44,947 bases of DNA from Alistipes timonensis (GCA_023663385.1 JAMPHO010000009.1:1-44947), one strand, 5' to 3'. Positions 16,106 to 25,633 are shown, counted from the first letter of the stretch. Program-made: numbers and translations. Notes: generated by a model not told the origin, from the letters alone.

Positions 16106-18202
16106 ATGAGACAATGGTTTAAAACCATCGCCGCAGCCTCCCTGGCAGCCGCGTTATTCGCCCCGGCGGTCCAGGGCGCTAAGAAAACTGTTAAGGAACC
16201 GCGCCTCCCCAAAAAGGAGTATAACTTCAAGATGGGGTTCAATCCCACCGAGATTCTGGTCTACAGCAACGCGTTCTACCCCCTGAACCACCGCCGTATG
16301 ACCACTCCGCGCGGCCAGCTCCTCTACGAGGTAGGGAAGAAGGACACCATAACCGATATGGCTATGAGTCCCGCCGGAAACACTTTCATCGCCGTGGTCC
16401 GCAAGGGTAAGAAGAGCGTGGCCGAGGTCTGGGCGCTCGAAGGCGCCGACCCCGCCAAGAAGTTCGAGGTGAACCCCAAGAAGAGCGGCACCCCCTCGGC
16501 CGCCGGTTACACCTCCGACGCCCGCACGCTGATGGTTGCCACCTCCACCGGGCTCCACCAGTACGAGCCCCGCAAGTTTGCCGAGACCGGCAGCTTCGAG
16601 CTCCCCTTCGAGGTTACCTCGATGACCGTCAGCCCCAACAACTACTTCTTAGCTGTTAGCGGAGGGTCGAAGGCCGCCGTGTTCAACCTTGAGGAGAAGA
16701 AGCTCCGCAAGGAGTGGGACTTCGGCGCCAAGGTGACCGACATGGTGTTCAACGTCGAGAGCAGCCAGCTCGCGGTGCTTACCGACGACGGCGTGGCCAC
16801 CATCTACGATACCCGCACGATGCTCGTCAAGAAAACCATCGACGACCTCGGCCGCGGCATCGCCTGCGACTATAACTTCGACGGCAAGTACCTGGCCGTG
16901 GCCACAGACCCCTCGCAGATCGTGCTCATCAACCTCCTCAACGACGAGCGCGAAGTCTATGACGTCGACGGCGGCTTTATGACCGACCTCCGCTTCATCC
17001 CCGACTCGCGCCGCAACACGCTGATGACCTATACCACCCTCAGCGCCGTCAACGCCAAGCGTATGGAGCACCTCGCCCCCTACTACGGCAAGCTGATCGC
17101 CGACCAGGTGAACGAGCGCATGAACGAGTGGATGAAGATGCTCCCGGGTGAAACCCTGGAGGAGTACCAGGCCCGTGTCAACGAGGAGAGCCGCGCCGCG
17201 CAGATGCGCCTCTTCGAGTCGGAAATCTCCACCCAGTTCGCCGGCGACCAGCTTTCGATGGCCGAGGTGTCGCTTGGCAAGTACAATCGCACCAACGGTA
17301 TGCTCCAGGTTGATTTCTCGACCATGCCCTCGATTCTGCTCCCCGTGCCGGAGGACAACATCACCGCCTTCACCGACGCGTCGGACATCAGCTTCAGCGA
17401 CGTGCGCTACGGTGTGCTCCCCGACGACAACTTCGAGATCATCTACGCCAAGGTGCTCAACAAGAACAACGGCGAGACCTACGTCTACGACAATATCGAC
17501 CGCATGCCCCTGAGCTTCATGGAGGGTGACGACAACGTGGTGTCGCTCGAAATCATCCAGCAGCAGATGATGGAGGAGAAGAAGCTCCAGGAGATACGCC
17601 AGGAGGTGATTGAGCGCTCAAAGCAGCAGAACATCATCTCGGACCACACGCACATCACCGTTGACTCCCGCGTGGTGCCCGACTTCGACGCCAACGGCGA
17701 GCGCATCCTCAACTACCTGGTGAAGTTCACCTACGAGGTCGATCCCGAGTTCTCCGCCGAGGAGGACTTCCTCCCCGGCAAGTACCACGTCGAGGAGTCG
17801 GGTGCCGCCACCTCGATGCTCACCATCGTGAAGGAGGCTTTCGAAGGTGACTTCGCCCAGTACCTTAAAGATGGCAAAAAACTGAAAATCAATATATCCG
17901 GCACCGCCGACTCGTCGCCCATCATCCGCGGCATCCCCTACGACGGCTCCTTCGGCGAGATTGTCGACGAGCCCGTTTGGCAGAACGGCGAGCTCTCGCC
18001 GCTGACCATCACCGACAAGGCCATGCAGAACGAGCAGCTCGCGCTGCTCCGCGCCTTGGGCGTGCGCAAGTACCTCAACGACAACGTCAAGGATTTGGGC
18101 AATATGAACACCGACTACCGCTACGAGGTAAATGTCGCCCAGGACAAGGGTGGCCAGTTCCGCCGTATCACCACGGAGTTCACCTTCATCGACGCTTTCT
18201 GA
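16106..18202 (+). CDS. Secreted WD40-repeat protein with OmpA-like C-terminal region
   Basis: Protein of 698 residues with a signal peptide (about 1-24). The N-terminal half (about 70-310) is a beta-propeller of WD40-like blades (ITDMAMSPAGNTFIAVVRKG, VTSMTVSPNNYFLAVSGGS, ACDYNFDGKYLAVATDPSQ). A helical, acidic linker (330-540) follows. The C-terminal 150 residues carry INISGTADSSP and, farther on, NEQLALLRALGVRKYLND, the layout of an OmpA-type peptidoglycan-binding domain (I-x-G-x-x-D then N-x-x-L-x-x-x-RA-x-x-V-x-x-yL), with about 40 residues inserted. I infer a peptidoglycan-anchored scaffold. It lies 85 nt after the FecR-like gene in the same direction. Confidence 0.65.
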   Translation: MRQWFKTIAAASLAAALFAPAVQGAKKTVKEPRLPKKEYNFKMGFNPTEILVYSNAFYPLNHRRMTTPRGQLLYEVGKKDTITDMAMSPAGNTFIAVVRKGKKSVAEVWALEGADPAKKFEVNPKKSGTPSAAGYTSDARTLMVATSTGLHQYEPRKFAETGSFELPFEVTSMTVSPNNYFLAVSGGSKAAVFNLEEKKLRKEWDFGAKVTDMVFNVESSQLAVLTDDGVATIYDTRTMLVKKTIDDLGRGIACDYNFDGKYLAVATDPSQIVLINLLNDEREVYDVDGGFMTDLRFIPDSRRNTLMTYTTLSAVNAKRMEHLAPYYGKLIADQVNERMNEWMKMLPGETLEEYQARVNEESRAAQMRLFESEISTQFAGDQLSMAEVSLGKYNRTNGMLQVDFSTMPSILLPVPEDNITAFTDASDISFSDVRYGVLPDDNFEIIYAKVLNKNNGETYVYDNIDRMPLSFMEGDDNVVSLEIIQQQMMEEKKLQEIRQEVIERSKQQNIISDHTHITVDSRVVPDFDANGERILNYLVKFTYEVDPEFSAEEDFLPGKYHVEESGAATSMLTIVKEAFEGDFAQYLKDGKKLKINISGTADSSPIIRGIPYDGSFGEIVDEPVWQNGELSPLTITDKAMQNEQLALLRALGVRKYLNDNVKDLGNMNTDYRYEVNVAQDKGGQFRRITTEFTFIDAF

Positions 18203-18285
18203 AAACGTTGAACATCAGCGATTAATATTGATTTCTCAAACCAATAACGCGTAACATAAGGAATAAATAATTGAATAACCTGTTG

Positions 18286-20898
18286 ATGAACAGACAGTTG
18301 ATATGCGCCGCGGTATTCGCGGCAGTAGTGATGCCTGTCGCCGCCCAGAACCAGGGCGGCGACCAGGACGCTATGCAGATGCCCGCGCTCTCCATGCCCG
18401 GGATGCCCGGAATGCCCTCGCTGGGGCTCCCCGGAGCCGGAGCGGGGAGCGCCGAAGAGGCTGTCGAGGAGGCCACCGACCTTTACAAGCAGTTCAAGTG
18501 GCAGAAATACGACGGCGAAACCGACGACAAAATCTATCCGCTCGCCTACCAAACCTACCAGGCCGCCATCAAGGCCCTGAAGATGAGCGCTCCCGGCTCC
18601 GAGCCTTACGGCAGGGCCCACGGCATGGTGGTCGACATAATGCCCGACCTGCTCCGCGGTTCAACGTATTACTCTGGCCGCAACGAGGTGGACGAGCTGC
18701 GCAAATTCGCCTCGGCCTACGTCGATACCAGGACCAACCCCGCCTTCAAGGATGAGAAATTCATCGAGCCGGAGGGCATGTTCCCCGCACTGGTGTACAT
18801 CGCCGCCTCCGGGGCCTTCAACGGTGGCGACTACGCCAACGCCGTGAAGTACTTCGACGAGTACATAAAGGTGGGTCCCCCGGAGGAGATGGCCCGCATT
18901 TACCTCTTCAAAATCCATTCGCTGGCCAATCTGCGCCGCTTCGACGAGGCTGTGGCAACTGCTATGGAGGGGCTTTCACGCTTCCCTAACGACGAGGCGC
19001 TGATGCTGGCCGGAGTGCAGGCGAGCGTCAACGGCCACAACTCCGAGCATCTCCAGGAGCTTCTCGACAAACTGATGATTTTCAAGCCCAACGACGAGCA
19101 GCTCCTCAACATCCAGGGGCAGCTCTACGAGTCGCAGGGTGAGTTGCAGAAGGCCCTCGGCACCTACCAGGCCCTCTTCAACCTCCGCCCCGACAACCTC
19201 AACGTCGTAAGGCACCTGGCCATAGCCTACTTCAACCTCGGGGTCGACAACTACAACCAGATGATCTACGAGCCCGACGAGAAGCAGCAGCGCAAGTTCA
19301 AGCGCCAGAGCGACGAGTTCTTCGAGGCCGCCGTAGCCTATCTGGAGCCCGCCGTTGCCAACGACCCCTTCTCGCTCAAATACCTCAAGGCGCTGGGCGT
19401 GAGCTACGGATGCCTCGGACGGCTCGACCGCTTCGCCGAGGTAAACAACCGCATCAAGGCTCTCGGCTCCAACCCCGTGTCGGAGAAGGATATGCCCGCG
19501 ATGGTGAGCGTCGACGGGAGCGCCTTCTCGCCCTCCGCGGCGGGTTCGGGCGCGAAGAAAACCAAGGAGGCCCCCCGCTACAGCGATTTCGCGCAGAGCT
19601 ACGTCGAGAAGCGTCTCGGCGACTGGGTGAAGAAGGGGGAGTTCGAGAAGACCGACGCCTTCGTTGAGCGCGTGAGCGGCGACGGCGTGGAGCGCCGCAA
19701 GGCCGCCCTCCTCAAAGCCGCCGAGAAGGAGTACCTCACACTCTACACCCGCCGCCTGACACTCTCCGACACCAAGCTCCTCCCTTACGACACCGACACC
19801 GAGACCTACACCCTCGAAACCTCCTACGGCCCGGTGATGGCCCGCGTGCCCCTCGACAACGGCGAGGCCGAGCGCTTCAAGAGCGAGTGGGAGATGGCCA
19901 AGCTCCGCGAACCGGGCTACTCGATCGACAATAACAAGGTGCGCCTGGCGAAGCTCAACGTGATTCTCCCCTCGGGCAAAACCTATGTGGCCGAGAACGC
20001 CGATGCCGCCTCGAAAACCACCGCCGTCAACGTTAAGAACCCCGAGATCACCCTTCCGGGTGGCATGGCCGCCAAGGGTGCCTCCGCCGCGAAGCCCAAG
20101 CGCACCTACGCGCAGAGCGACGTTGACCAGAACATCCCGGTCAACAAAACCGACGCCGCCAACACCTTCGCCGTCATCATCGCCAACGAGAACTACTCCA
20201 AGGCGGTCGACGTTGAGGCCGCGTCGCACGACGGCGCAGCCTTCGCCGACTACTGCAACCTCACCCTCGGCCTACCCAAGAGCAACATCAGGGTTTACAA
20301 CGACGCGTCGCTGGCCGAGATGCTCCGAGCAATGGCCGATATGCGCAACATCGCGTCGGTGACCTCGGGCAACGCCGAGCTGATTTTCTACTACGCCGGA
20401 CACGGCGTGCCCGACGACGCCACCAAGGACGCTTTCCTCCTCCCGACCGACGGCGACGCCGCCGTGACGGAGACCTGTCTCTCGCTCGGACGACTCTACG
20501 ACAACCTCGCCGCGCTCGACACCCGCCGCGTGCTGGTGTTCCTCGACGCTTGCTTCTCGGGTGCCACCCGCGAGGGTAAGATGCTCAACGAGGCCCGCGG
20601 CGTCGAAATCAAGCCCAAGACCGAGACCCCCAAGGGGAATATGTTCGTGCTCTCCGCCGCTTCCGACAGCGAGACGGCGCTCCCCTACAAGGAGAAGGCC
20701 CACGGCCTCTTCACCTACTACCTCCTGAAGAAACTCCAGGAGAGCAAGGGTAAGGTGTCGCTCGGCGAGCTCTCCGACTATGTGATCGACAACGTGAGCC
20801 GCCAGTCGGTAATCGTCAACAGCAAGAAACAGACCCCCACCGCGACTGCCTCCGGGCGCCTCTCGGGCAAATGGCGCGGCGAAAAACTCAAGAACTGA
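18286..20898 (+). CDS. Secreted TPR-caspase (peptidase C14-like)
   Basis: Protein of 870 residues with a signal peptide (about 1-20, ending VMPVAAQ), a Met/Pro/Gly-rich stretch (30-60), TPR-type helical repeats (about 160-400), a linker domain, and a C-terminal caspase domain (about 626-860). The catalytic dyad is intact: His706 in YYAGHG and Cys756 in DACFSG; TFAVIIANENY starts the domain. Bacterial caspase-like proteases usually cleave after Arg or Lys, but specificity cannot be read here. Start at ATG 18286, chosen over an upstream in-frame TTG. The stop is 1 nt from the next start, giving tight coupling to the DUF4384-like protein, a frequent caspase partner. It should act in the periplasm. 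Confidence 0.88.
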   Translation: MNRQLICAAVFAAVVMPVAAQNQGGDQDAMQMPALSMPGMPGMPSLGLPGAGAGSAEEAVEEATDLYKQFKWQKYDGETDDKIYPLAYQTYQAAIKALKMSAPGSEPYGRAHGMVVDIMPDLLRGSTYYSGRNEVDELRKFASAYVDTRTNPAFKDEKFIEPEGMFPALVYIAASGAFNGGDYANAVKYFDEYIKVGPPEEMARIYLFKIHSLANLRRFDEAVATAMEGLSRFPNDEALMLAGVQASVNGHNSEHLQELLDKLMIFKPNDEQLLNIQGQLYESQGELQKALGTYQALFNLRPDNLNVVRHLAIAYFNLGVDNYNQMIYEPDEKQQRKFKRQSDEFFEAAVAYLEPAVANDPFSLKYLKALGVSYGCLGRLDRFAEVNNRIKALGSNPVSEKDMPAMVSVDGSAFSPSAAGSGAKKTKEAPRYSDFAQSYVEKRLGDWVKKGEFEKTDAFVERVSGDGVERRKAALLKAAEKEYLTLYTRRLTLSDTKLLPYDTDTETYTLETSYGPVMARVPLDNGEAERFKSEWEMAKLREPGYSIDNNKVRLAKLNVILPSGKTYVAENADAASKTTAVNVKNPEITLPGGMAAKGASAAKPKRTYAQSDVDQNIPVNKTDAANTFAVIIANENYSKAVDVEAASHDGAAFADYCNLTLGLPKSNIRVYNDASLAEMLRAMADMRNIASVTSGNAELIFYYAGHGVPDDATKDAFLLPTDGDAAVTETCLSLGRLYDNLAALDTRRVLVFLDACFSGATREGKMLNEARGVEIKPKTETPKGNMFVLSAASDSETALPYKEKAHGLFTYYLLKKLQESKGKVSLGELSDYVIDNVSRQSVIVNSKKQTPTATASGRLSGKWRGEKLKN

Positions 20899-20899
20899 T

Positions 20900-21778
20900 A
20901 TGAGAAGCGTTTTACGACTTATAATGGCTCTCGCTGCGTTCGCCCTCTCGCTGGCCGCCTCGGCCAAGGGCAACGAGCGCGTAAGCGGCACCTTCACCTA
21001 CATAGGGCAGGGGCACGAGTCGCGCGACGTGTGCCGCGAGAAGGCTTACCACGGGGCTTGTGTCGAGGCCATCGGCAACAAGTTCGGATGGGTCGTGAGC
21101 GGTGTCACCTCGCAGGTGGAGACCGCCTCCAAGGGTAAGGAGGACCTCTACTTCCAGCAGGCCCACCAGCGCGCCGCCCGCGGCGAGTGGGTGGCCGACG
21201 ACGGTGAGCCCAAGTATGAGTACGCTTTCGACAAGGACGGCTGCATCACCGTTACCTGCACCGTAAAGGGGTTCGCCCGCCCGCTCAGCAATGAGCGCGC
21301 CGACTTCGAGGCCGTAGTGCTCCGCAACGGCTCCGAGCGGGGCAACGCCTCCTCGGAGTTCCACAGCGGCGACTGGTTCCGGCTGCTGCTCCACGCTCCG
21401 GCCGACGGCTACGCCGCGGTGTTCCTCATCGGCGACGACCACACCGTGAGCACCCTGCTCCCTTACTCCGGCGCTCCGGCCGACGCGGCCCGCGTCAAGG
21501 GTGGGCGCGACCAGGTGTTATTCGACCCCGCTTTCGCCCCGAGGGAGGAACGCCACCTGGTCGACGAGCTGCGCCTCACAGCCGACTCCGACCTCGACCA
21601 CTACCGCCTGTGCGTGGTCTATTCCCCCCGCAAGTTCGTCAAACCCAACGACTCGGTGGCGGGCGAACTGGTGCCCCGGCAGCTCAAACTGGCCGACTTC
21701 AACCGCTGGCTCCAGAGGGTCACCGACGCCGACCCCGCCGTATCGGTCAAGAACACCACCATCACCGTGGTACCCTGA
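20900..21778 (+). CDS. Secreted DUF4384-like protein paired with the caspase
   Basis: Protein of 292 residues with a signal peptide (about 1-23, ending SLAASAKG). The N-terminal part (30-140) is an alpha/beta domain with a KAYHGACVEAIGNKFGW helix seen in LPP20/SIMPL-like envelope proteins. The region about 150-225 (FHSGDWFRLLLHAPADGYAA, VFLIGDDHTVSTLLPY) follows the DUF4384 pattern, a beta-rich module that elsewhere is fused to caspase or protein-kinase genes. The start is 1 nt after the caspase stop, so both are made together and probably interact. Biochemical role unknown. Confidence 0.7.
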   Translation: MRSVLRLIMALAAFALSLAASAKGNERVSGTFTYIGQGHESRDVCREKAYHGACVEAIGNKFGWVVSGVTSQVETASKGKEDLYFQQAHQRAARGEWVADDGEPKYEYAFDKDGCITVTCTVKGFARPLSNERADFEAVVLRNGSERGNASSEFHSGDWFRLLLHAPADGYAAVFLIGDDHTVSTLLPYSGAPADAARVKGGRDQVLFDPAFAPREERHLVDELRLTADSDLDHYRLCVVYSPRKFVKPNDSVAGELVPRQLKLADFNRWLQRVTDADPAVSVKNTTITVVP

Positions 21779-21823
21779 CCGCGAAAAAATCAGTATAATA
21801 AACCAACATAATATCAAATAGTT

Positions 21824-22459
21824 ATGAAAAGATTCCTTTCTATCCTGCTGGCAGTATGCGTGATGGCCTCCACCGCCCTCTGCGCCGCCGAACTCGACAA
21901 AAAGACCCTCAAACGTCTCGAAAAAGAGAAAAAAGAGAAACTCAAAGAGTATAAGAAGCAGGGCTGGCAGCTCCTGGGCTCCACCCGCACCATCGACGGC
22001 ACCCTGATGCGCCACTACGAGAAACTCGAAAAGCTCGGCGACGACGGCCGCGAGGTTTCCGGCATCGCCACCTCCGTGAAGTCGAAGAACAACGGCAAGC
22101 AGATCGCCACCAACAACGCCTGCATCACCTACGGCCAGCAGGCCGGCTCGACCCTCCGCGGCCGCGTGCTCTCGGAGTCGAACGTGAACACCACCGACCC
22201 CACCACGGAGTTTGAAAACTTCTTCCAGGCATATGAGCGCGAAGTGGAGAAGGAAATCAAGGGTGAGATGGAGGAGAGCTTCTCGATTATCCGCACCAAC
22301 CCCGACGGCACCTACGAAGTGCAGTCGTACTTCATCGTGAGCGAGAGCGCCGCCTCCAAGGCCCGCATGCGCGCCCTGGAGAACTCCATGCGCGAAAGCG
22401 AGATGGCCCGCGCCCACGCCGAGAAGATTTCCGGCTTCGTGCAGAAGGCTTTCGAATAA
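21824..22459 (+). CDS. Secreted coiled-coil protein of the caspase operon
   Basis: Protein of 211 residues with a signal peptide (about 1-21, STALCAAE; the cysteine before the cleavage site may be coincidental). A very lysine/glutamate-rich helix (25-50, KRLEKEKKEKLKEYKKQGWQ) is followed by a mixed domain and a C-terminal helix (SAASKARMRALENSMRESEM). This is a conserved-looking Bacteroidales envelope protein type that I cannot name; the KKQGWQLLGST entry recurs in such proteins. It lies 45 nt after the DUF4384-like gene. I infer a structural or adaptor role. Confidence 0.65.
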   Translation: MKRFLSILLAVCVMASTALCAAELDKKTLKRLEKEKKEKLKEYKKQGWQLLGSTRTIDGTLMRHYEKLEKLGDDGREVSGIATSVKSKNNGKQIATNNACITYGQQAGSTLRGRVLSESNVNTTDPTTEFENFFQAYEREVEKEIKGEMEESFSIIRTNPDGTYEVQSYFIVSESAASKARMRALENSMRESEMARAHAEKISGFVQKAFE

Positions 22460-22520
22460 TCACAATTGTTTCGGCGGGCGCGCCCCGGCGCCCCGTGAAA
22501 TTTGGCAATCAGCCTAATCA

Positions 22521-23999
22521 ATGAAACGACGCACATCTATCTTGTTCCTCGCCGCGGCCACCGCGCTGGTGGCCGCGGCCCAGGGAACTTCCTATGAGGA
22601 GTTCCGCCGCGGCATGTACGAGCGCTACAACAATTTCCGCGAGGGGATGTATGAGCGCTACGACGAGTTCCTGGCCGGAGCCTGGGCCGACTATGAGGTG
22701 ATCGCCGGGCAGAAGCGCTCGACGGCTCCCAAACCGCGCACCGCCCCGAAGGTGCCCGACGCTCCGGCGCTAACCGCTCCGAAGGAAATCAAGGCCCCCG
22801 AGGCGGCCCCGGCGATTCCGGCGGCTCCGTCGGACGGGTCGGACAGGTCGGACAAGTCGGACGGGTCGGACTTGGAAGGAGTTACTGAAACGCCCGAAGT
22901 GAGCCAGGCGCCACAGGCGGAGTTCGACTTCTACGGCATGACGCTGGGGATTCCCGACCCCGGGCTGGAGATACCCCGCACGGTAGTCGACAAGCAGGAC
23001 CTCGCCGCGCGGTGGCGCTCGCTCAGCAAGGACCGCAAGGCCCGCGCCGCGCTCACCTCGCTCCGCTCCTTAGCTTCGGAACTGAAACTCAACGACTATC
23101 TCACCCTGGAGATGGTTCGCTCCTATGTGGGCGCCCGCCACGCTTCGGCGGGGAGCGCCTCCAAGGCTTCGCTGGCCCACTTCTTGCTCGTAGGCATGGG
23201 CTACGACGTGCGCCTCGGCATTACCGGCGACCGCGACGGGGTGCTCCTGGTGCCCCTGCGACAGGATGTTGCCGAACACCCGTTCCTGAAGCTCGACGGT
23301 CGGAAGTACTACATCTTCATGGACCGCAAGCTCGCCAAGGCCGACTATGCCCGCACCTCGATCAGCACCTGCGACGTCACTTCCGACGGCTCGCTCTCCG
23401 ACATCGACTGCGCCCTCTCCGACCTCAACCTCCCTTACAAGCCGCACCACTACAAGGTCGACAACGGCACGCTGCATATCGAGGGGGAGGTTAACGCCAA
23501 TATCTTCCCCGTGCTGCGCCGTTACCCGCTGATGCAGACCGGCGACTTCGCCCGCTCGACAGTGCAGCCCCAGGTGCGCCGCGACATCGTAGACCAGCTC
23601 TCCGCCCAGCTCGAAGGGAAGCCCAAGGCTCAGGCCGTCGACGAGCTGCTCAAATTCATCCAGAGCGGCTTCGACTACGCCACCGATGAGGATTTCCACG
23701 GCTACGAGAAGCCTTATTTCCTCGAAGAGAACCTTTTCTACCCGAAAAACGACTGCGAGGACCGCGCGATTTTCTACACCTATATGTTGTGGAACGTGCT
23801 CGGGGTCCCCAACCACCTGATCGCGTATCCGGGCCACGAGAGCGCCTCGCTGGTGCTCGACGAGCTTCCCGGGGGCGACTCGTACCACTTCGAGGGGAAG
23901 CGCTACCTCATTTCCGATCCTACCTACATCGGGGCCTCCACCGGCCAGTGCATGCCCGACTACCTCTCGACCGCCCCGGTGATCGACAACGCCTATTGA
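22521..23999 (+). CDS. Secreted transglutaminase-like protein
   Basis: Protein of 492 residues with a signal peptide (about 1-20), two near-identical YEEFRRGMYERYNNF / REGMYERYDEF helical segments (25-60), a low-complexity Pro/Ala/Lys and Ser-Asp linker (70-125), and a C-terminal papain-fold transglutaminase-like domain. The triad is visible: Cys412 in NDCEDRA, His439 in YPGHES and Asp466 in ISDPTYIGAS. Members may be proteases, amidases or crosslinkers, so the reaction is open. It is the last gene before a strong terminator, and the active-site pair with the upstream caspase suggests two papain-like or caspase-like activities in one secreted system. Confidence 0.82.
   Translation: MKRRTSILFLAAATALVAAAQGTSYEEFRRGMYERYNNFREGMYERYDEFLAGAWADYEVIAGQKRSTAPKPRTAPKVPDAPALTAPKEIKAPEAAPAIPAAPSDGSDRSDKSDGSDLEGVTETPEVSQAPQAEFDFYGMTLGIPDPGLEIPRTVVDKQDLAARWRSLSKDRKARAALTSLRSLASELKLNDYLTLEMVRSYVGARHASAGSASKASLAHFLLVGMGYDVRLGITGDRDGVLLVPLRQDVAEHPFLKLDGRKYYIFMDRKLAKADYARTSISTCDVTSDGSLSDIDCALSDLNLPYKPHHYKVDNGTLHIEGEVNANIFPVLRRYPLMQTGDFARSTVQPQVRRDIVDQLSAQLEGKPKAQAVDELLKFIQSGFDYATDEDFHGYEKPYFLEENLFYPKNDCEDRAIFYTYMLWNVLGVPNHLIAYPGHESASLVLDELPGGDSYHFEGKRYLISDPTYIGASTGQCMPDYLSTAPVIDNAY
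22830..22874 (+). repeat. In-frame 9-bp tandem repeat
   Basis: Five copies of TCGGAC(G/A/T)(G/A/T)G encode the Ser-Asp-X linker SDGSDRSDKSDGSDL of the transglutaminase-like protein. Copy changes would keep frame. Confidence 0.85.
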
Positions 24000-24026
24000 A
24001 CACCTGCTGAACGCGTATTTTACCAT

Positions 24027-24057
24027 ATGCCCGGAAATTTTTCCGGGCATTTTGTTT
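24027..24057 (+). terminator. Terminator of the CHASE2-caspase operon
   Basis: Perfect 10-bp arms ATGCCCGGAA and TTCCGGGCAT with a 4-nt loop, followed by TTTGTTT. It ends the seven-gene unit that begins at 13849. Confidence 0.88.
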
Positions 24058-24085
24058 GCCGCGAGTCTCCGACGCGTTATATTCG
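24055..24085 (+). promoter_or_regulatory. Promoter of the 447-residue T9SS-type protein
   Basis: TTTG (24055-24058), 19 nt, TATATTCG (24078-24085), starting inside the preceding terminator tail. It predicts a leader of about 200 nt (24092-24289) that is GC-rich and holds no gene. Confidence 0.55.
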
Positions 24086-24289
24086 CGGTGCGAAACAACC
24101 AGTCGCCCGGTAGCCAGTCAGGGGCGCGGTTGTGGCGGGATTACATAACCTCGGCAATTCGGCCCCCGCGGCTGAAAGTTATGGGACGGCTCTTCCCGCC
24201 GACAGTCACGGCGCCTCCGGGCGTTAGAAACCGATTGTTATCACAGCCCCGCGTCCCGTCTTGCGGAGCACGACAAAAAGTTACTTAGT

Positions 24290-25633
24290 ATGCGTTTCAC
24301 AACGTCATGCGCCGTGCTCGCGTGCCTCTGCCTCGGCGCTTCAGCTGAAATTCTGCCATCCGACCCCACAATGATTCTCGGCGGGTCGGCAGTGACGATC
24401 CTCCCCTCCGAACTCACCGCCTCCGGCGAAGGGTGCTTCATGATCGGTGAGGCCGACGGAAAGGTGTCGGTCCACGACGCCTCGTTCGAGAAGCTCCGCA
24501 CGCTCGAAGCCCCCTCCCTCCCCGATGTGGTTATGAACCGTGAGCAGCGCTCCAAAATCATAGCCTACACCGAGTACTACCAGGGTTGGGGAGTAATGGA
24601 CAACCATCAGTTCCAGACCATCGACGAAGTCCGCGACTATCTCCGCGGGCGGGGCATCAAGTGGAAGGCCGAAGTGCTGGATGAAAAAAGCGGCAACGGC
24701 GACATCCTTTTCGTGGTGTCGTACCTCTCTGACTTCCTTAAGCCGTATTTCGACGACGCGGCGCAATGGCGCCCCGGCTTCCACGCCCCGGTGATTCCCG
24801 CCGACTACGACCTCCCCTACGAGGTTTACCGATATTACGCTCCCTCTGAAAAGAAGTACCTCATTGAGGAACGGTGGCCGACCGCTAAGGATTCCCGCAC
24901 CGAATTCTACACCCCGTGGGAATCCTTCTCGGTGAGTCAGGAGGTGCGCCCCGTGAGCGCGTCGTATCAGACCGAGCAGCACTCCGGCGACGGTGCCAAC
25001 GTCGCGTACGGGATGATCAACAATATCGTTACCTGGAGCCAGACCCTTTTCAACGACGACGACAGCTTCGAGTGCCTGGTGCCCGACTATGAGATAGTTC
25101 CGTTGAAAGAGAGGGAACCGCAGTGGGTCATCGACTACTTACAGTACGAAACCCGCGGCGACACCTTGCGCGTCAGCGGCTACTCGGTGTATAACGACCG
25201 CGGCGCGCGCCTGGCCTCGCTGAACCTCCCCTCGGGTTACGATGTGATCGGCACCCCGCGCATTATGTCGCTGAAAAACAAGGCATACATTTCGATATAT
25301 GCGTCGCTCGATAATGACCGGTACCTGCTAATGTACGCCATCGACCGCGCCACAGGCTCGCTCCGCAGCGTCGCCGCCCCCGTCAGAGTGGCCGTTAGCC
25401 CCACCGCCTGCGATAGCGGCACCCCCGTTAACGTCACCCTCGGCAGCGCCTCGGCCCGCCCTGTGCGCATCGCCGCCACCTCACTCAGCGGCGCCGCTGT
25501 GGCCACCGGCTCGATACCCCCCGGGGCCACCGCCTCCACCCTCGATACCACCGGCCTCCCCTCCGGCATGTACATCGTCACCGTCAACGACTCCTCCACC
25601 GTCAACGAGTCCTCCAAAATCCTCGTCCGCTGA
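24290..25633 (+). CDS. Secreted protein with T9SS-type C-terminal domain
   Basis: Protein of 447 residues with a signal peptide (about 1-19, CLCLGASAE). The central region has no family I recognise; it is rich in aromatic residues and contains a helix (DHQFQTIDEVRDYLRGRGIKW-like, 105-130) in a beta-rich setting. The last 80 residues are a type IX secretion C-terminal domain: VRVAVSPTAC strand, PVRIAATSLSGAAV, LDTTGLPSGMYIVTV and a basic end ILVR. It should be exported across the outer membrane by T9SS and anchored or released. The function is unknown. A hairpin at 25670 separates it from aspS. Confidence 0.7.
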   Translation: MRFTTSCAVLACLCLGASAEILPSDPTMILGGSAVTILPSELTASGEGCFMIGEADGKVSVHDASFEKLRTLEAPSLPDVVMNREQRSKIIAYTEYYQGWGVMDNHQFQTIDEVRDYLRGRGIKWKAEVLDEKSGNGDILFVVSYLSDFLKPYFDDAAQWRPGFHAPVIPADYDLPYEVYRYYAPSEKKYLIEERWPTAKDSRTEFYTPWESFSVSQEVRPVSASYQTEQHSGDGANVAYGMINNIVTWSQTLFNDDDSFECLVPDYEIVPLKEREPQWVIDYLQYETRGDTLRVSGYSVYNDRGARLASLNLPSGYDVIGTPRIMSLKNKAYISIYASLDNDRYLLMYAIDRATGSLRSVAAPVRVAVSPTACDSGTPVNVTLGSASARPVRIAATSLSGAAVATGSIPPGATASTLDTTGLPSGMYIVTVNDSSTVNESSKILVR

